Positions 24,401 to 64,000 of a DNA stretch of 64,000 nt are shown piece after piece. The notes beneath the pieces were generated by a model. That model ran no database searches. It was not told the DNA's origin and worked only from the letters and a program-made list of their open reading frames with translations. The position numbers and the translations under genes are program-made. This DNA comes from Sipunculus nudus (taxonomy: Eukaryota > Annelida > Sipuncula > Golfingiida > Sipunculidae), in the NCBI GenBank assembly GCA_026874595.1, contig CM049317.1, forward strand, positions 68,386,118 through 68,450,117. The letters run 5' to 3'. Positions within the stretch are counted from its first letter, which is position 1. Each line of letters starts with the position of its first letter.

Positions 24401-25180
24401 GCAGGCTATCCTGTAGAATGTTGTAATAAATAAATATAAGGATTCCCAAATATTATCTTCAGATACACATAGACATGAACAATGCTCTACCGTTGTGTGG
24501 TCGTTTTTTGTGTGTTTACCAATATCGTATAATTGACCTTTCCGTCAGACCTCACTAGCGCCACCTGCGGGGACGACTGACACGAGGTGTTTGGGTTTGT
24601 TAAATTTACAACTTCAGATAATATCTTGTATTGCTTTATTTCCAAATTATAATCGTAAATTCTACATTACCTTTAACAAAAAAATCCCTATTGGGGCCTT
24701 TGCCTTTATTTAATTGTACTGGACAAAACCCGCCATACTGGCACATTCGGCCTGAACACAGCTGACGACTATTAAACGCATGCAGTGCGCATGCTCGTGA
24801 AGTAAAGGTCAGTTACTGACATAATTCCCTACCTTTTCCGTTCATCATTACTTGAAGTGACTTCATTTAATCGATTTAAAATTTCCATGGATAATTTTTA
24901 CCCAAAAAATAGGATTAATTTTATGTAGAATAAGTATCAAAAGACCCTGCTGTCGCTTTCAAACATTCTTGGACTTAAATGTACATTTACTCTTTTATAT
25001 AAATGTTGTGATATACGTATGACCGTTATATAGACAAACCACATTTTAATAGGATTTGCTCTGGTAATGATATTCACGTATAGGCTCACGTAGACACGTG
25101 TCAAAGCTTAGATGTCTTTTATCAGTACCATGTGAAACGAGCAGACATCGCGACAGGTGAACATATCACATAGTATATAG
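21408..25180. other. Intergenic, AT-rich, no gene recognised
   Basis: No coding signal. It contains a 14-G run at 21947-21960, a 19-C run at 22136-22154 and a short CA run at 22498-22510. Confidence 0.4.
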
Positions 25181-25182
25181 GG

Positions 25183-25687
25183 TCATAACACCATAGAGAT
25201 ATATAGACCGATCCTTATCAATGGAGGATTCGCCAAGAACAGGTGTATTTGTTCGTTAGCTGCTATGGCGACCCTCACCAGGTAAGGCATCCCAAAACCC
25301 GCGAGAAACGCACAACCAATGACTAGATAACGACGTCGTGCAGCCACGCAAGTCAATATTGACACTAGATATATATGATGTGCCATGCCATTCCGCAAGT
25401 AACTTAACTTAACTTAACAGGGTACCAAACAGATGTCGTTAGTAGAGAAAAGTGGAGCTTAAGTTGTCACATGTCGCTTTCACAGACGCCGTGCACCACA
25501 GTTTGTCTATATAAAGCCTTGTAAGTCTGCGGGTATTCAGTGATGCGCCCAGTGTATTACAAGCTTCATTTGTCTTGCTGCAAGTGTCGCCATCTCCGTG
25601 ACTAAGTGCTGGGTGTCGTGACGTCATCAAGGGGTCCTGCTGACGACAGTTCTTAAGGATCTTGCATGGAAAGTTTACTCTGGTCAT
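25183..25687 (-). other. Two unrecognised small minus-strand ORFs
   Basis: The 25439-25687 ORF (82 codons) has five cysteines. The 25183-25398 ORF (71 codons) is rich in hydrophobic residues with two possible membrane segments (YLVSILTCVA; YLVIGCAFLAGFG). A GTGAGG donor-like site lies inside the second. A microsatellite 'aagttaagttaagtt' separates them. I recognise neither, and chance ORFs are likely. Confidence 0.15.
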
Positions 25688-25689
25688 AT

Positions 25690-28460
25690 GTGGTTGTACA
25701 TATATCTTTGACGGGACAGGTAATTACTAAGTATTATTCCTCATCTATTTAATTCACAAATGTGTATATTATCATTCAAAGCAAATCTTTACAAAATGGA
25801 GCAATTAGCGGTATTTTGCTTGGATGAAATATAATTAGTAGTCAAGTTTGGTACGGTAATTTATAATATTAATTTAAAAGTAGTATTGTATTATTTTTTT
25901 AATTATATACGCTAGATTTAACACTGTTTTTATTTACAAATCGATCAGATTAGAGTTGAAATATTAAAAATTGTAAACCAGTATACCGATGTCAAATGTT
26001 ATGACAACATACAATAGGCCTGACTGTGTGATTTAGTTTCATACTACTAATGGCTAATTTTGTAATGTAAAGGAAACAGCGGTTAGATCTAAATAATATC
26101 CCACAAAGACAACAAAAATCATTCATGAGAAGTAATTTTTATTATCCTAATGGAGATTTTATATTGTCTTCCTGTATATCTTTTCCTAAACGCACAAAGT
26201 CTATATTTATACAGTACTGCTGTTTTATATCATGTTACCTGTACATAAATTTAGAAAAGGCCGAAAATGTGAAATTTATAACAATTAATAAATGAATATT
26301 AAGAAAGAAATCCTTTCTCATCTTTAAACATAACATAAGATAAACAAAATGTTTTGGGGGGAGATTTTTATTTTACTAGGGATATGAATAAAGATTATAA
26401 GAAATATATTAACCCCCGTAACATCACATATATTTTCAGATAATTGGAATTTATACAAAGAAGAGCTCTAGAAATTAGATTCCTTAGCTGTGCACATGTT
26501 TATGTTTGGCTTTATTTAATCGTATTTGTATCCTAGTTAATAATCATTTACAGGCTATTTTTAACAAAGAACCATTTGCTAATTTATCAAAAGCATTTCA
26601 TATTAGAATTTAAGGAATAAATACGGAACGATTATAAATAAATAATAAAACACCGCCAAGACGTATTTGTATATATTTTAAGCAGATATTTATTGTTGAA
26701 AGCACATTTAATGACAGATGTGAAATAAATCGCGGTTTTGAAAAAAAAAATGAAAATATTCATTTTACCTTACCTTTTAACCAACAACGAAATCTATATC
26801 TCTTTGGACAAACGCTTATTTTAATATAGGTTTTGAAGCTAAATTTGATCAAGGTAGTTATTTGATACTTTTTGGTTCGCATTACAAAGGGATGTTAAGT
26901 TATGAAATTATTGTCATAGATGCTCATATTTTTTACGTTTTTCCCAGAGTCTGAAATGTACAACTTTGAAAGTTTCTCTTCCATGACACTGGAAGCCCTT
27001 TTTCCGTTATTTTATATAAATTAAAATCTATATTACATGCTTAGCTAAAGTTGGTTGTAGATACCCACTGATAAACAAATTCAATTTCTGTAGCAACTAT
27101 TTATTTTATAAGATCTATGATGATATTTAAAATGAGTTAAAGAAAGAATTGAATTCGATTCGATATATCAAGTTATAATGAAATATAAGTAGATATTAGG
27201 TATTTAATAAAACGTGCTAAGTTTGGTATTAGTTGTCATGGCAACAATGTCTGGTGTATCCGATGATGGACCGAGGGACACGATAAAAGCAATGACGTCA
27301 TTACACGGGCCGCATCAACAATGCGTCTATTCAAAATGTTTTGTTCGTTCGGCTCGCGTTATGAAGCATTGCGCCTCATCATACAACGACCCCTGTCGGT
27401 GATACAACAAACTGAATTTCCACCTTGAGAAGCTGAGAGTTGGTGTTGCTAATTTACGCGGGCCTGACGCGCAATGCGACCATATTGACATGTTTTGTTC
27501 GTTCGGCTCGAGTTACCATGCAACATATTGCTGCACTGTATTCCTAAGTGTTTATTTGATGAAATTAATATCAAGATTTGTGAACATAGAATATGCATAT
27601 GCAAGTGTACTTTAAGAGACTATGAAGGATTAGTAGGTTTCAGTACTTTTTTTTACAAATAACTAATTGATACTCGATATTAATATGGGGGTGGGGGGCG
27701 CTATTGAACTTTATTTTATTATAGGTTTTCAGGGTAAGGTTCTAGATCACAAAGAAAATATTTGTGTTGGTCTTTGTTGTGTCTGTTAATGAGATGGTTA
27801 GCTTACAGAGAGGTTCACCATAGTGGCGACGTCTGTTGGCAAAATCTTTCACTAAATGTTCAAGTCCGTTATCTCGACAAAGGGTTGATATTTGTTATAT
27901 CAAAAGATAAAAGTAAAATAACAAACTAAACAAATCTGATATTTTAATGCGTGTTTTCTGCCATGTTTCTGACATGAATTCAGCTCAATAGAAAAGAAAA
28001 AAAGACTGACTTAAGGTCTATCCTTAATTTATAACGCTGGGATTTTTTATAACCTGGAAATATTCGTGCATATTGTCAGGCAGTATACAGCATATGGATG
28101 CGATAGCAGTCAGATATAGACTGATCAAATATGTGCCGATTATCTTTACAATCTGAAACAGGTGTACATTAATCACATTTAAAACAGACTGTTTAACTTT
28201 TACCAAATGAACAGTTGATTTCAACCGATTCAGTATATGGTCTTACTGATAGTTTGCTAAACCGGTTAAAACTCGGCTCTTTTTCAGTTATTAAACGCTG
28301 AAATACACCATTACGGATCACCGATTTTTTTTATGACCGTCGTTCTTCAGTTACTCTGATAGGTAACAAACAACCGATAGGCTATGCTCAGTTAATTATT
28401 GATTTATGAATAAGGCCACAAACAAACAAATCAATGTTCTATGGACTCTCTGAACAAAAA
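25690..28460. other. Intergenic; includes a ~75-bp duplicated motif
   Basis: No gene is recognised. 'tgttttgttcgttcggctcg' occurs at 27338 and again at 27492, within longer similar stretches (27300-27375 and 27455-27535). Confidence 0.45.
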
Positions 28461-28469
28461 TTTTAGTGC

Positions 28470-28838
28470 GGGCAGGCGAATTTTTTTCTTTGCTTTTTTT
28501 TTTATTTGCTCTTTTTACCTGACAGACTGAGAGTGAAGTCGGCGCTCAAGCCAGTCACAGGTCTCCAGAAAATCCGACCCGCACTAACTCAGCAACGACA
28601 TAGTAGTTTGACAGACTAAGTCGGTTTTACAGTGAGTTATTTAAGGCGAAGTAAGAAGACACCGATAGAGTTGAAGATCGTAGTGATGGAGGTGGAGGTA
28701 GCCGGAGAACCCGGAGAGAACCACCGACCTTGGACGGGCCAATTCAACCCATTCTCATGGCAGCATCTGGAAACGAACCCGGGTCGCCAGCAGGGAAGCC
28801 GAACGTTTTACCGCTCAGCTGTCCAGGCCCCAACTCTT
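28470..28838 (-). mobile_element. tRNA-derived SINE-like element
   Basis: Read on the minus strand, a pol III A-box-like 'tggacagctgagcgg' (28811-28825) and B-box-like 'gggttcgtttcc' (28769-28780) have tRNA spacing. The body runs on to an A-rich tail that appears on the plus strand as the T-rich 28470-28515. The left boundary is approximate. Confidence 0.6.
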
Positions 28839-28839
28839 T

Positions 28840-30755
28840 TTTTACGGTCGAGATACATATCTTGGAATTGTGTCAGCTTTCCCAGAAAACACAAACGATT
28901 GCTTATTTTTTTTTAATGAAAGACAAAATTGAGTCCATTTTCCACACCTTTTAGAATTATGTTAAAGAAACTGTTCTATATAGCACGAAGTAGCCTAGCA
29001 TGTAACATTCCTAGATACCTGGCTGTTAATCTTTAAAAATTGATCTAAAGTGCACAGACTTCAAAAAAAGGGGACAAAATGGAATATGTGTGAAGAGTTG
29101 GTTAATATAAATTTATTCTATCGTTCTCGAATCTGAGTTCTTTTGCTATCGAAACACTTATAGGTGCTTATAGTTAAACAGATGAATTAATGTACACCCC
29201 TTGGTACATCTTAGTGTCGTTAAACTGTATGGCTTAAATTAAGCTTTACAATCTGTGTTCAAATTTGTTGCGGATTCCACAACTGTGACTTACTGCACAG
29301 AGCGAATCGGAATAAAGCGTCTCGGGAAGAAATGTTTAAAATAATCTTGATATTTAAATTTGGTTGAAAATTAATACAACGGATTAAAAACAACTAGGCC
29401 TATTTCCCTTATATACATTTAACAAGATTTATGTGACCCTTAAAAATGGATGAACACCTTGAGATTACAAGCCCATTTTAACTGCGTTTTTTCTAAAGAC
29501 TTTGCCGTGTATTACCGCCATCTGGTGGAGTAAATAAAAACAATCTTGACTTTTACCTACACATGGCGGCATCTGATGGTTATATCGCTAACTATCCCTA
29601 ACAACATGATGGCGTGAACCTTGTGCCAAGCAAAAACTTGGGTCACTAGAGCAAAAGGTACGTACAAAGATTATATATATCTGTCTGAAACCTTGAGAAA
29701 ACAGCAGCTGATAGCATGTCAAGGTAGGCCTAGGAAACGTAGCTTATGTTGCCTATGACTGAATATTATATCCAGATACAACCGAAACAGCAAGTCAACA
29801 TTGTCATTGAAAGTGCTCCCGTTTTACCAGATAACACTTCACAGTAACGTTACTGCTATAGATCTATAGTTTTGGCAACACATTGTGAAAAGAGTTGGAC
29901 TTTGTGGCCCTACCCTTGCCCCGAATCAATTCAGCAGAAGCTCTGTTATTAGATTAGACGCAGTCCTATTTAGTGGTACAAAATGTGTGATGGTATTGGT
30001 TATGGATCAGGGAATGAACTTAGGTTTTTGAGTTTCACACTATTCAAACCAGCACAGTATCTACTATCCCTGTTGTTACCCCAGGCCTCCCAGCCCGTGT
30101 TAATACATTTTGGTTCACTACTGATACATCCGGGAGGGACTGGCTGTGCTTATCTAGCTTACTCAGCATGTCATGCCTGTCTCCAGCCTGAGTATAGACC
30201 CCGATCGGTCCCCTTAAACCCTCAAAACACTGGTGTTTTGGGTACCTGTAATGAAGCACCACAAAACACCATTTTAAATTCGAATTTGAAGCCTAAACAT
30301 AACACCAATCAATAAATAATCATCTGATGAATTTATCTCTGCAATATTGTGTATTAAATTTATGACACAAAGATAAAACGAGTGTTTCTTGCCGTGGTCG
30401 GTTCACCTGCAGACAAGGCAACCATTTATGCCAGCTATGACGCTGCCCCCTAGTGGCGCAAGTTGCAAAAAAGCAGAGCACTTTTCAGTTATACAAAACA
30501 CTATTGCTTTCTTTTCTTTTACAGAATAGTGGCACAATTATGCATTGACATATGCAACAGATGATAATTTAATAACCAATGCCAAAGTTTTGCTTCAAAT
30601 TCGAATTTAGAAGTGTTTCATGGTGTTTCATCACACGTACCAAAAACACCCCCCAAAAATACTCTTTCATGAATATTGATGCCAATAATAATTTTATTGC
30701 TCAATTTAAGGATAATTAGAACATGCAAGATTGTAATGTATTTGCAAGTCTAAGA
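28840..30755. other. Intergenic upstream of PECR; possible 5' exon
   Basis: Mostly featureless. Around 29560-29657 a more GC-rich stretch ends in AAAAG|GTACGT. It could be a non-coding first exon spliced to the acceptor at 31249, but it is not supported beyond the donor. Confidence 0.25.
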
Positions 30756-30759
30756 TATA

Positions 30760-30921
30760 CAGTGGAACCTGTCTGAAAGACCACCTGTCTATTAAGACTA
30801 CCCTTAATTGGCTGAACCAAAAGCATTCACTTTGGATATAACTGACCTGTCAAATAGAACAACCCGTGAATTAAAACCACTTTTTGCCAGTCCCTTGGGT
30901 GGTCGCATACAGGTTTCACAG
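30760..30921. mobile_element. pogo/Tigger-like MITE, 162 bp
   Basis: The left end 'cagtggaacctgt' and the reverse complement of the right end 'ctgtgaaacctgt' form the termini, each followed by 'gaccacc', and the element is flanked by TA on both sides. The ends and TA target fit Tc1/mariner-pogo elements. A related fragment is at 33727-33812 and another near 32926-33050, both in PECR intron 2. Confidence 0.75.
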
Positions 30922-31265
30922 TATAAGATAAACATGCTTCTTTCGATGCTCAGTCGGTACCGGTACATATTAAAAAAAAACACCTGAATTTCCTAGAAGA
31001 CATTCAGAAGTGAAATAACATTCATTTAACTAAAAAGCTAAATTATTACAGATTGTATAAAGTTGAGGGCAGGATGGATAATTACCGGTACAACAAAAAA
31101 TTGATTACTGTATAAAAATGACTGTTTTGTCACATATTCTTGAAATATAATATCCTTATTTTGATAAAGTATTTTGACTATTGAAGTGTTGAAAATTAGA
31201 AAATCATTAATCATTGATGAGTGTTTTAATACACAGTGTTTGTTTCCAGGCCGGATTCATCAGTC

Positions 31266-41326
<10,061 letters not shown>

Positions 41327-41838
41327 TTGACAGCAAGCCCTGTGATAGCAACTGTGCAGGCCTCACCATGACCAGCCCAGTGACTGCATGAACTGTTTTA
41401 AGGAAAATATCTTATATAGCAATACTCTGATTCTAGTACGTCATGGTGACTTCATTTTCATCAGTTTGTAGCTAGAGAGTCAGAACTTTGTTATTATGTG
41501 GGCAGGCCAAAGAGAGTGTGAAATTCTTTTATTTCATGTGAATTCCTATGATTTTCTAAGATATCACTGGAAATAGTAAGAAATTGTTGCATGTGAAAGT
41601 GCCTATGAGTGAATCCCAGGAAATCATAAAGTACTGGTTGGATGTTATTGGATATTTTAAGTAGTCAGCCAATATTGTAGAAATTTTAAAATATGAGGAT
41701 ATTGTGGGTGCATTGTGGCATATAATCAGAAATTACAGGTTATAGCAAGGGACTCTGCAGCATGTTTACAGTGGTCACAGAAAGTTTTGGACCAGACAGT
41801 CAGTAGCTATTGAAACACACTGATTGTAAAAAAAGATA

Positions 41839-41844
41839 AATAAA
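41839..41844 (+). terminator. PECR polyadenylation signal
   Basis: AATAAA about 510 bases after the stop, followed by 'tttatttgtaccagtgtttt', a GU/U-rich downstream element. The 3'UTR would end near 41860. Confidence 0.7.
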
Positions 41845-42075
41845 GACTTTATTTGTACCAGTGTTTTACTTTTTGTGGAAATTTCAGTTTTGACCAGATA
41901 GGTTTAGGTGAGTAGTGTTATATATAAAGCCAACACTGTTTCAGTGATATTTTGTTCCAGTCATATTTTGCTCTACGGTAGTTACAAACAGGTCAGACAC
42001 ACAGATATTGGTAAAGGTGGAGTGGTTTAAAAGTCTGATATCACCAACTATACAGGTCTTGTCTGACTTGACACT

Positions 42076-42340
42076 TTGCCTACCTCGTCTGTTAAGCCTG
42101 TTCTAGGATTTTTTTTACCTTCCCAGGGAGCATACAACTCGAGCCATAGAAGGCTCAACCAGCTTATTCCTTCTACATTGGCCTGCCACTCATGTCCAGT
42201 ACCCAGTACGCCTGGGTGCTACACTCTTGTGGTTAAGACCTTGGCTGGGAGTCTTAGCACAGAAAGCTGTCAGGACAGGATGTGAACCTACAATGTCGCA
42301 GTCATAAGTCCAGCGCCCTGACACTTAAGCCACCACACTC
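42076..42340 (-). mobile_element. tRNA-derived SINE-like element
   Basis: On the minus strand an A-box-like 'tggcttaagtgtcagggcg' (about 42311-42331) and B-box-like 'ggttcacatcc' (42278-42288) have tRNA spacing. The body ends toward a T-run on the plus strand near 42110, which is an A-rich tail on the minus strand. Confidence 0.6.
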
Positions 42341-44742
42341 AACACTAAAAACAATACAATCTCAATGATAAAAATAAGTAATGATATAATAAATAGACAT
42401 TTAATGACATTACAGGAATGTGCAGTCTACATAACCATGCTTGTATAAAATTTGAGAGACTTGGTACAAACAGCCAGTTTTTACACCACAAAAAGTAACA
42501 CCACTATAGGGGAAAAACATGACTTGGTCAACATACATATATATTATATATACAAATATCAGGATATCTGATTTTCCAATTTCTGAGTTCTTTAATCTCT
42601 TACTTATGCTGACAGAACTGAATTGGTCTTGGAAAAAGCAGCAACATGAAAATAACAATATCAGTGAGCATGATGTACTTCGATTTTATCTCCACATGAA
42701 AGGCAGCATTTCACTTACAAAATACAATGCTGTACCTATTACTCCAATACACCTGGTACTGGTGATTGAAATAATTTCCTCTCAGGGATATAATGATCCA
42801 ATGAATTGTTTTGCCCAGGTGGTTAAAAATAGTTAATGGACAGGTGGCAGCACCAAACTGGATTGTTTGAAACTACCTCACAGACTCCGTCTTTCATTTG
42901 CATGAGCAATGTTTGAACTAGGCCCCCTGTGCCTCAAAATACACCAAGGTGACAGTAATGCAAGTACACATATACATTTCATATTTTTTTCTGAGTGCAA
43001 AGTTAAATGAAATTTGTTGAAGATAAGTGCTGTCCATAATCTGTGGAACTTGTTTGATTCTGAATGTACATTTATTATGATATTCACTTTAAAAACCATC
43101 GCAGGCAATGGTATGATGCATGTTTTACAGATTAATTTTAACGTTACTGATGTAACGTTTATTATGCCAAATTGGCAGCAACTGTATCAGACAACTACAT
43201 CAGGCATGACTTAAACCCATAATATGACTTATTGACCTTATTGTGATGTACCTTTAACTATAAAAAATCTGGATGTGAGCATAAATAAGTCACCTATGTT
43301 TAACCCCAAAGAACTTCAGCCCATAATATAACTCTTATCATCTTATCAACGGATACATTGAGAGTAAACAAGTCACCTAAGTTTATCCCCAAAGAACTTC
43401 AGCTTATCATATAACTCTAGTCATCTTATTGACGGATACCTTTAACTTTCAAACCCCAGTTGTGAGTAAATCCTCTTCGTTTAATTTCAAATACTGAAAA
43501 ATTACTACAATTCTGCAATACAATTTACTGCAGATTCTCAAAAATAACAGAACTTGACAATTAAACATATTCTATTAATGCTTCACTAATTACTTTATTT
43601 ATAACCACACTTAACCTTTTAATCTCTCTGTAGGCTGAAGTATCTGAATTAATCATTTTAACCTGATGGGTATAATATTACGCAGACAAAACCGACCGTT
43701 TGGAGTTATGGGAGCACCAACTTTATCATGTTTATAATAATGTAACACAAAATTTCACATATTCACATATCATACACAGAAAGCAGACCTTGTATATCCT
43801 TTATTCTGCCATAACAGAGGCAGAAACAGCAGCTTAAAGTATTCCAATAGTCAATATACTTAGGACCTGCTTTGTTCATACTTCTGCATTTGCATATTGT
43901 ATGCAAATATATTTGCATATTTTCTTGTCAATCTACCAATCTCTAATCTTAGTAGTTGGACCAGGAATAACATCTCAAGAATGTGTATACCATGATCAAT
44001 CATACCATGGGAACATTTTCACCTAAGTGCATCACAACTGCTGGACTTACATTTTTCCCACCTGGTCATTAGCATAAAACACAAACCCCTGCAGTTACTG
44101 GTTTGGCTGGGGCTGACTGGCTGTGTGACCAATTATATCTGATGGCATAAAAGAACTTTTCTGTCTTCATTTACTTGTAAAAAAATAGAAAACTTGGTAC
44201 AATATTTGTAAAGATGTCCAAAAGAGGTCACAATTTTGTGATTTTCATAGATGCTACATTAAAAATGCTAAAGGTACCCTGTGAGCAGTAAGGGTAGCCA
44301 AAACTAGTAGAAGATTTGGGTAGCAAGACCATTATTAATAATGACTATAGGAGATGTATATAGTAGTGTGCTATTAACATGGACCGAGCAAAAAACAGAA
44401 ATTTACTGCAGATAAATGTTGAAATAGATTTGTAATACTGCAAGCTCATGCAATACATCACGAATGAAGTGTTTAATGAAATCTTACAGAAAATCCAACA
44501 TATTTGAACATACATCCCACAATATAACCTCACTTTGTCAGCTGAGGGAGATTCATGACAATTTATGACAAGTCATATGCTCTCTTAGAAACTAATAGTG
44601 ATTATTACATCAGGGTGACTGTGTCAGGATGGTGATCATGAGGCAAGAAATAATTATATATTAAACGCAATCTTACACTGCATATAATTTTGATCTTGGA
44701 ACGCTTGTTCATACTATTAAGTCTGTGATATGACCACACATC

Positions 44743-45075
44743 CACAGACCTCGATTCATAGACCCTCTCTGTCATCATTTTCATGAAATATTAACAAGAC
44801 TGCAAGTGCTCTGGCCAAAATCACAACTGTCAACCAAACGCAACCAATAGAATGTAAGCAAAACAGTTTTCACACTCCATCTGAACCAGACATGTTCCAA
44901 AAATGGGACATGCTGCTTTTATTCTCTAATGCCTTTCCAAGCAAAGATAAACATTTGATAGAAACATCGCAGCAGACATCTGCTGGTGTATACGAGCCAT
45001 TTGATTGGTTCAATTATGTTATTTTTTATTTATTAAACAGATGGCAAAGAGGGTCACATAATCAAGGTCTGTGAA
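44743..45075. mobile_element. MITE copy 1 (TIR family A)
   Basis: The left end 'cacagacctcgattcatag' and the reverse complement of the right end 'cacagaccttgattatgtg' match, both continuing to 'accctct'. The internal 'ccatttgattggttcaatta' is shared in inverted form with copy 2. About 330 bp, probably in the SMARCC 3'UTR or just beyond it. Confidence 0.75.
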
Positions 45076-45234
45076 TAAGTTGTTTTGTCACGGATCTGAC
45101 AGAATGATGATGTGGGAAGTGGAGTTGCAGCAAGCAGCCTTCCTTGTTTAGAGTACAGCTGTGTGTTTGTATGAGATGTTTGGTGGCAGTGATATGGTCC
45201 ATGAACTCTAGCGCCATATAGTTGGATGCTGGCT

Positions 45235-62185
<16,951 letters not shown>

Positions 62186-64000
62186 CTACAGAGGCAGAAA
62201 AAGAAAATTCTGAACCCATATAACTGATGATAAACTTTTGGTTGATTTATGGAAAAAGGTTTAAAGCATGTGGCTAAATGTATTGATTGATATACACTGA
62301 GTTGTTATATTAAATCAGAAGAAAAAATATTGGTGCACAGATGCAACATGATAAAGTTGAATAGTTTTGTGCTATGCAGATGCACCCTTTGCTATTCTTT
62401 CCATAAGCATAATTTAAATGATAAAACTTAAGAGCAAAGTGTAAATATTTGTGTCAAAATATAAGTTGTCAATCTGCACCAGCTGATCCCTAATATCAAT
62501 TCATTGTCCAAATGAATATAAATATTTTGTTTGTTGGGGGGATGGGGGTGGAGGAGATATGTAAAATGTTTCAAATTATTAAAATCAGTTGCAATCTACC
62601 TCTCATCAGGTTGCACAAGTACACTCCATATGTAACACCCATTTAAATCATCCATTGGATTGGAAGAAGTGGTATCAAATACTATAAAGCATAAAATGAC
62701 AATTCAATGTATTTATATCAGTGCTCATATATAATTATATCATACAATGAAATTAAACAAGAAGAAACCTGTCACATACCATATGTTTTTTTTTTCCTAA
62801 TGGTATGACAAATAATTAACATATGGCAGAGCAATGATACCTTCATGAATTTACATTCCTCTTGCAACAGTTGTACACTGCAGTCAATTTAGATCTCCTT
62901 TGTTTTAACCGCTGCTTTGTATAGCAAGATTCTCTGACTCTCACCACCATGGCTCAAACAGAGCAAACAGTTGTAATCAGACCAATGAGAACTGTATCAC
63001 ACTGTGCATCCAACTCCCCAAGTTTTAAATCTGCAACACCTGCTCTTGTTTTTCCTATTCTTGGCCATGTGCCAGCCTTGGTGTTGAGAGCCTTGAGACC
63101 CTAACAAGGGACCCATGGGTCACGGCGCTCAGCTGATCGTGATTGGACTATAAATGTTTCTCCACTGTGATACTATATCGAGTCGATAAAGCTTATGAAT
63201 ATCATGTACATGTTGGGCTATTATAAAGGAATGTAATGTAATATGTGAGTAAATGATAAATGAAATTACCTGACTGATGGATTAATAGAGTCAAATAAAG
63301 TGGTTTATTTTTTATTTATTTAGGAGGGGTTGAAAATTGTGATATATTTGATAAAATATGAATGCAATGACAGCAGTAATAAGCAGTAGTAGAATGATGA
63401 TAAGGCTATTTGTTGAAGGGTCTAAAGTGTATGGTAGTCTGCAAGCATTCAATTTGACAGATATGATGTTATGATTAACTATGCTGATGAAGTGATTTAT
63501 GAATATGTGACTGTATGACACAATATCTCTTTAGTCTTGACAAGGTACATTATTGTGATGCCCACTATGTCTACATATTACACAATATTGACATAATTTC
63601 TGGCATGTACATAGGTACCTATGGACGAATAGTTATACAAAATATTAAATTATGAATATATCTGATTCATCTTGTTCTTGCTTACTGAGGCTGACTTTGG
63701 GATGGGGTTCATAGAAGGGAAAAGTGAGGGCAGCACGAAGGTGGATGTAGAAATATTCTATTGTATTGTTTTTCATTTATATATGAATATGAAAAGCTAA
63801 GAGGAAAGGGGCCCTCCTACTTGGTTATAGTAAAGTTCTAAATATATGATTGCAAACTAATACTCTGACAAGACTGTCATGAAATAAAACAGTAAAAGTT
63901 TTGAGATACTGTGTTGCATACGAAAATTTACAGATGGACAGGCAAGTGGACAGAATGGACTAATACCTTTATTTCACTTTCAAGAGAATAATGCATTTAA
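62186..64000. other. SMARCC upstream intron(s); one doubtful exon
   Basis: The N-terminal exons are not identified. On the minus strand 62693-62600 holds an open stretch with DDLNGCYIWSVLVQPDE, a ctttatag acceptor and a GAGAG|GTAGAT donor in the right phase. It does not resemble the human segment expected there (AAAYKFKSDQGW), so I do not call it. The MITE at 62892 is the only other feature. Confidence 0.4.
62892..63110. mobile_element. MITE (TIR family B), copy 2, inverted relative to copy 1
   Basis: 'tctcctttgttttaaccgct' at 62894 and the following words, including 'taaatctgcaacacc' and 'tggtgttgagagcc', match the reverse complement of copy 1. The right terminal repeat is missing or decayed. 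Confidence 0.65.

Larger units (their letters stand above)
41870..45234. other. Region between convergent PECR and SMARCC 3' ends
   Basis: It contains a SINE-like element and a MITE, listed separately. The SMARCC 3'UTR must lie in its right part. Several minus-strand AATAAA possibilities exist and none can be chosen from sequence alone. Confidence 0.5.

Noticed and set aside
28632-28954. 94- and 74-codon ORFs
   Set aside because: They lie over the tRNA-derived SINE and have no family similarity.
42519-42836. 105-codon ORF after PECR
   Set aside because: AT-rich low-complexity translation with no recognisable domain. Between convergent genes.
62600-62693. Extra SMARCC exon on the minus strand
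   Set aside because: Phase and splice sites are compatible, but the peptide lacks the conserved segment expected before RRFDFQ. Recorded only as a possibility.

Overview
The window is animal nuclear DNA: AT-rich, full of spliced genes with GT-AG introns, and dense in repeats. Protein similarity recalled from the named families identifies three genes. The repeat content suggests a mollusc, probably a bivalve: dispersed units built on the AGGTCA hexamer, pieces reading like 'tagctcggctgactttcag', and many short TIR elements. The species is inferred, not shown.

Layout. (1) 2269-9486, plus strand: the last four coding exons of cullin-1 (138 residues, including the neddylation site and the conserved C-terminus). 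The final coding intron holds a decayed DIRS-type tyrosine-recombinase retrotransposon (about 4625-9316). A possible 3'UTR exon lies at 12661. (2) 9500-31249: about 22 kb without a recognisable protein-coding gene. It contains a TIR element of about 1.9 kb, AGGTCA-rich arrays (13340-14830 and 15835-17290), a MITE, a 35-bp minisatellite with higher-order structure (18736-19470), AT and poly-G/C tracts, a tRNA-derived SINE and a pogo-like MITE. (3) 31266-41326, plus strand: a complete eight-exon PECR gene (peroxisomal trans-2-enoyl-CoA reductase, 302 residues) ending in the peroxisomal signal SKL. (4) 45235-62185, minus strand: 21 exons of a SMARCC/moira SWI/SNF core subunit (947 residues plus a split codon, N-terminus missing). 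It converges tail to tail with PECR. Introns of both genes are packed with TIR elements and SINE-like repeats.

The three genes belong to separate housekeeping processes: ubiquitin ligation, peroxisomal fatty-acid chain elongation and chromatin remodelling. Nothing indicates a joint pathway.

The most unusual signal is that tandem repeats repeatedly begin exactly at exon-intron junctions. In CUL1 (last coding exon donor), PECR (exon 2 acceptor, exon 2 donor, exon 7 donor) and SMARCC (one acceptor), the splice site together with adjoining exon bases forms one unit of a local tandem array. This multiplies splice-site copies inside the intron.
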